From positions 1-64,000 of the forward strand of contig JACXUV010000006.1 of assembly GCA_014763715.1 (NCBI GenBank): a stretch of 64,000 nucleotides of DNA, in the 5' to 3' direction. The notes beneath the pieces were generated by a model. The model was given only the letters and a program-made list of their open reading frames with translations, was not told the origin of the DNA and made no database searches. This document shows positions 63,036 to 64,000 of the stretch, piece after piece. Position 1 is the first letter of the stretch, and each line of letters begins with the position of its first letter. A program made the position numbers and the translations under genes. The DNA is from Rhodobacterales bacterium. GTDB taxonomy: Bacteria > Pseudomonadota > Alphaproteobacteria > Caulobacterales > Hyphomonadaceae.

Positions 63036-64000
63036 GCGGGCGTAACCTTTGCAACAACCTCAGCGAAGGGCAGCTCGACCTTTTCGCCCGTCTTGCGGTT
63101 CTTGACTTCAACTACGCCCTTTTCAAGGCCTTTCGGGCCGATCACCAGCTGCCACGGCAGGCCGATCAGGTCCATCCGGGCAAACTTCGCGCCGGCGCGG
63201 TCGTCGGTGTCGTCATACAGCGTATCAATGCCGGCCGCTTCAAGCTGGGCATAGAGATCGTCGCAAGCCTTGTCGCATGCCTCATCGCCGACGCGCATAT
63301 TGATCAGGCCGACATGGAACGGTGCCACCGATTCCGGCCATACGATGCCATTCTCGTCGTGGCAGGCCTCGATGATGCCACCGACCAGACGCGAGACGCC
63401 GATGCCGTAGCTGCCCATCTGGACCGGCACCATCTGCCCATCCGGTCCCTGCACCACAGCGTTCATCGGCTTCGAATACTTGGTGCCGAAATTGAAGATG
63501 TGGCCGACTTCGATGCCCCGCGCAGAAACACGGCGGTCTTCCGGCACCTCGTTGAAGGCGGCCTCGTCATGCATTTCCTCGGTCGCCGCATAGTATTGCG
63601 TACGCTTTTCGACTTCGGCGGTGAGGTCCGCATCGAAATCGAGGTCCAGCCCCGGCGCCGGCATGTCCAGCAGCGCCTTGTCGCAGAAGACGGCGCTTTC
63701 GCCCGTATCGGCGAGGATGATGAATTCGTGGCTGAGATCGCCGCCGATCGGTCCGGTATCCGCACGCATCGGTACAGCAGTCAGGCCGAGCCGGTCGAAC
63801 GTGTTCAGATAGGCGCAGAACATCTTGCGATAGGCGATCCGCGCGCCCTCTTCCGTCAAGTCGAAGGAATAGGCGTCCTTCATGAGGAACTCACGGCCGC
63901 GCATCACGCCGAACCGCGGGCGGATCTCGTCACGGAACTTCCACTGCTGGTGATACAGGTTCAGCGGAAGCTGCTTGTAGCTTTTCACATAGGTGCGGAA
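63032..64000 (-). CDS. proS: proline--tRNA ligase (C-terminal part; continues beyond right window edge)
   Basis: [67 protein letters not shown]; open at window edge ([25 protein letters not shown]). Confidence 0.96.
   Translation of the reverse strand, partial: FRTYVKSYKQLPLNLYHQQWKFRDEIRPRFGVMRGREFLMKDAYSFDLTEEGARIAYRKMFCAYLNTFDRLGLTAVPMRADTGPIGGDLSHEFIILADTGESAVFCDKALLDMPAPGLDLDFDADLTAEVEKRTQYYAATEEMHDEAAFNEVPEDRRVSARGIEVGHIFNFGTKYSKPMNAVVQGPDGQMVPVQMGSYGIGVSRLVGGIIEACHDENGIVWPESVAPFHVGLINMRVGDEACDKACDDLYAQLEAAGIDTLYDDTDDRAGAKFARMDLIGLPWQLVIGPKGLEKGVVEVKNRKTGEKVELPFAEVVAKVTPA

Overview
The window is almost entirely chromosomal core genome of an alphaproteobacterium. Gene content and order resemble Caulobacterales/Hyphomonadaceae, but that placement is inference only. 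About 60 protein-coding genes and one tRNA are supported. Main blocks: a riboflavin operon (nrdR-ribD-ribE-ribB-ribH-nusB); a medium-chain-length-type PHA locus (class II phaC, phaZ, TetR regulator, granule-associated protein); pstCAB-phoU-phoB; hslVU; glnB-glnA; clpP/clpX; a long same-strand envelope and translation string (rpsB-tsf-pyrH-frr-uppS-cdsA-dxr-rseP-bamA-skp-lpxD-lpxA-lpxI-lpxB); and proS-lolC/E-lolD-dnaE. I saw no CRISPR array, prophage, transposon or recognisable defence system. The points most worth a second look: (1) an rpsB leader with two crossing perfect helices, i.e. a predicted pseudoknot abutting the Shine-Dalgarno; (2) a riboflavin operon whose GTP-cyclohydrolase-II domain is degenerate and whose RibD lacks the deaminase domain; (3) a PHA granule-associated protein ending in a helix-hairpin-helix-like domain; (4) a perfect TTAA-N7-TTAA CtrA-type site just upstream of clpX; (5) a degenerate EAL-like protein convergent with a DUF2336 protein. 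All calls come from reading the sequence and the supplied ORF track. No database search was run.
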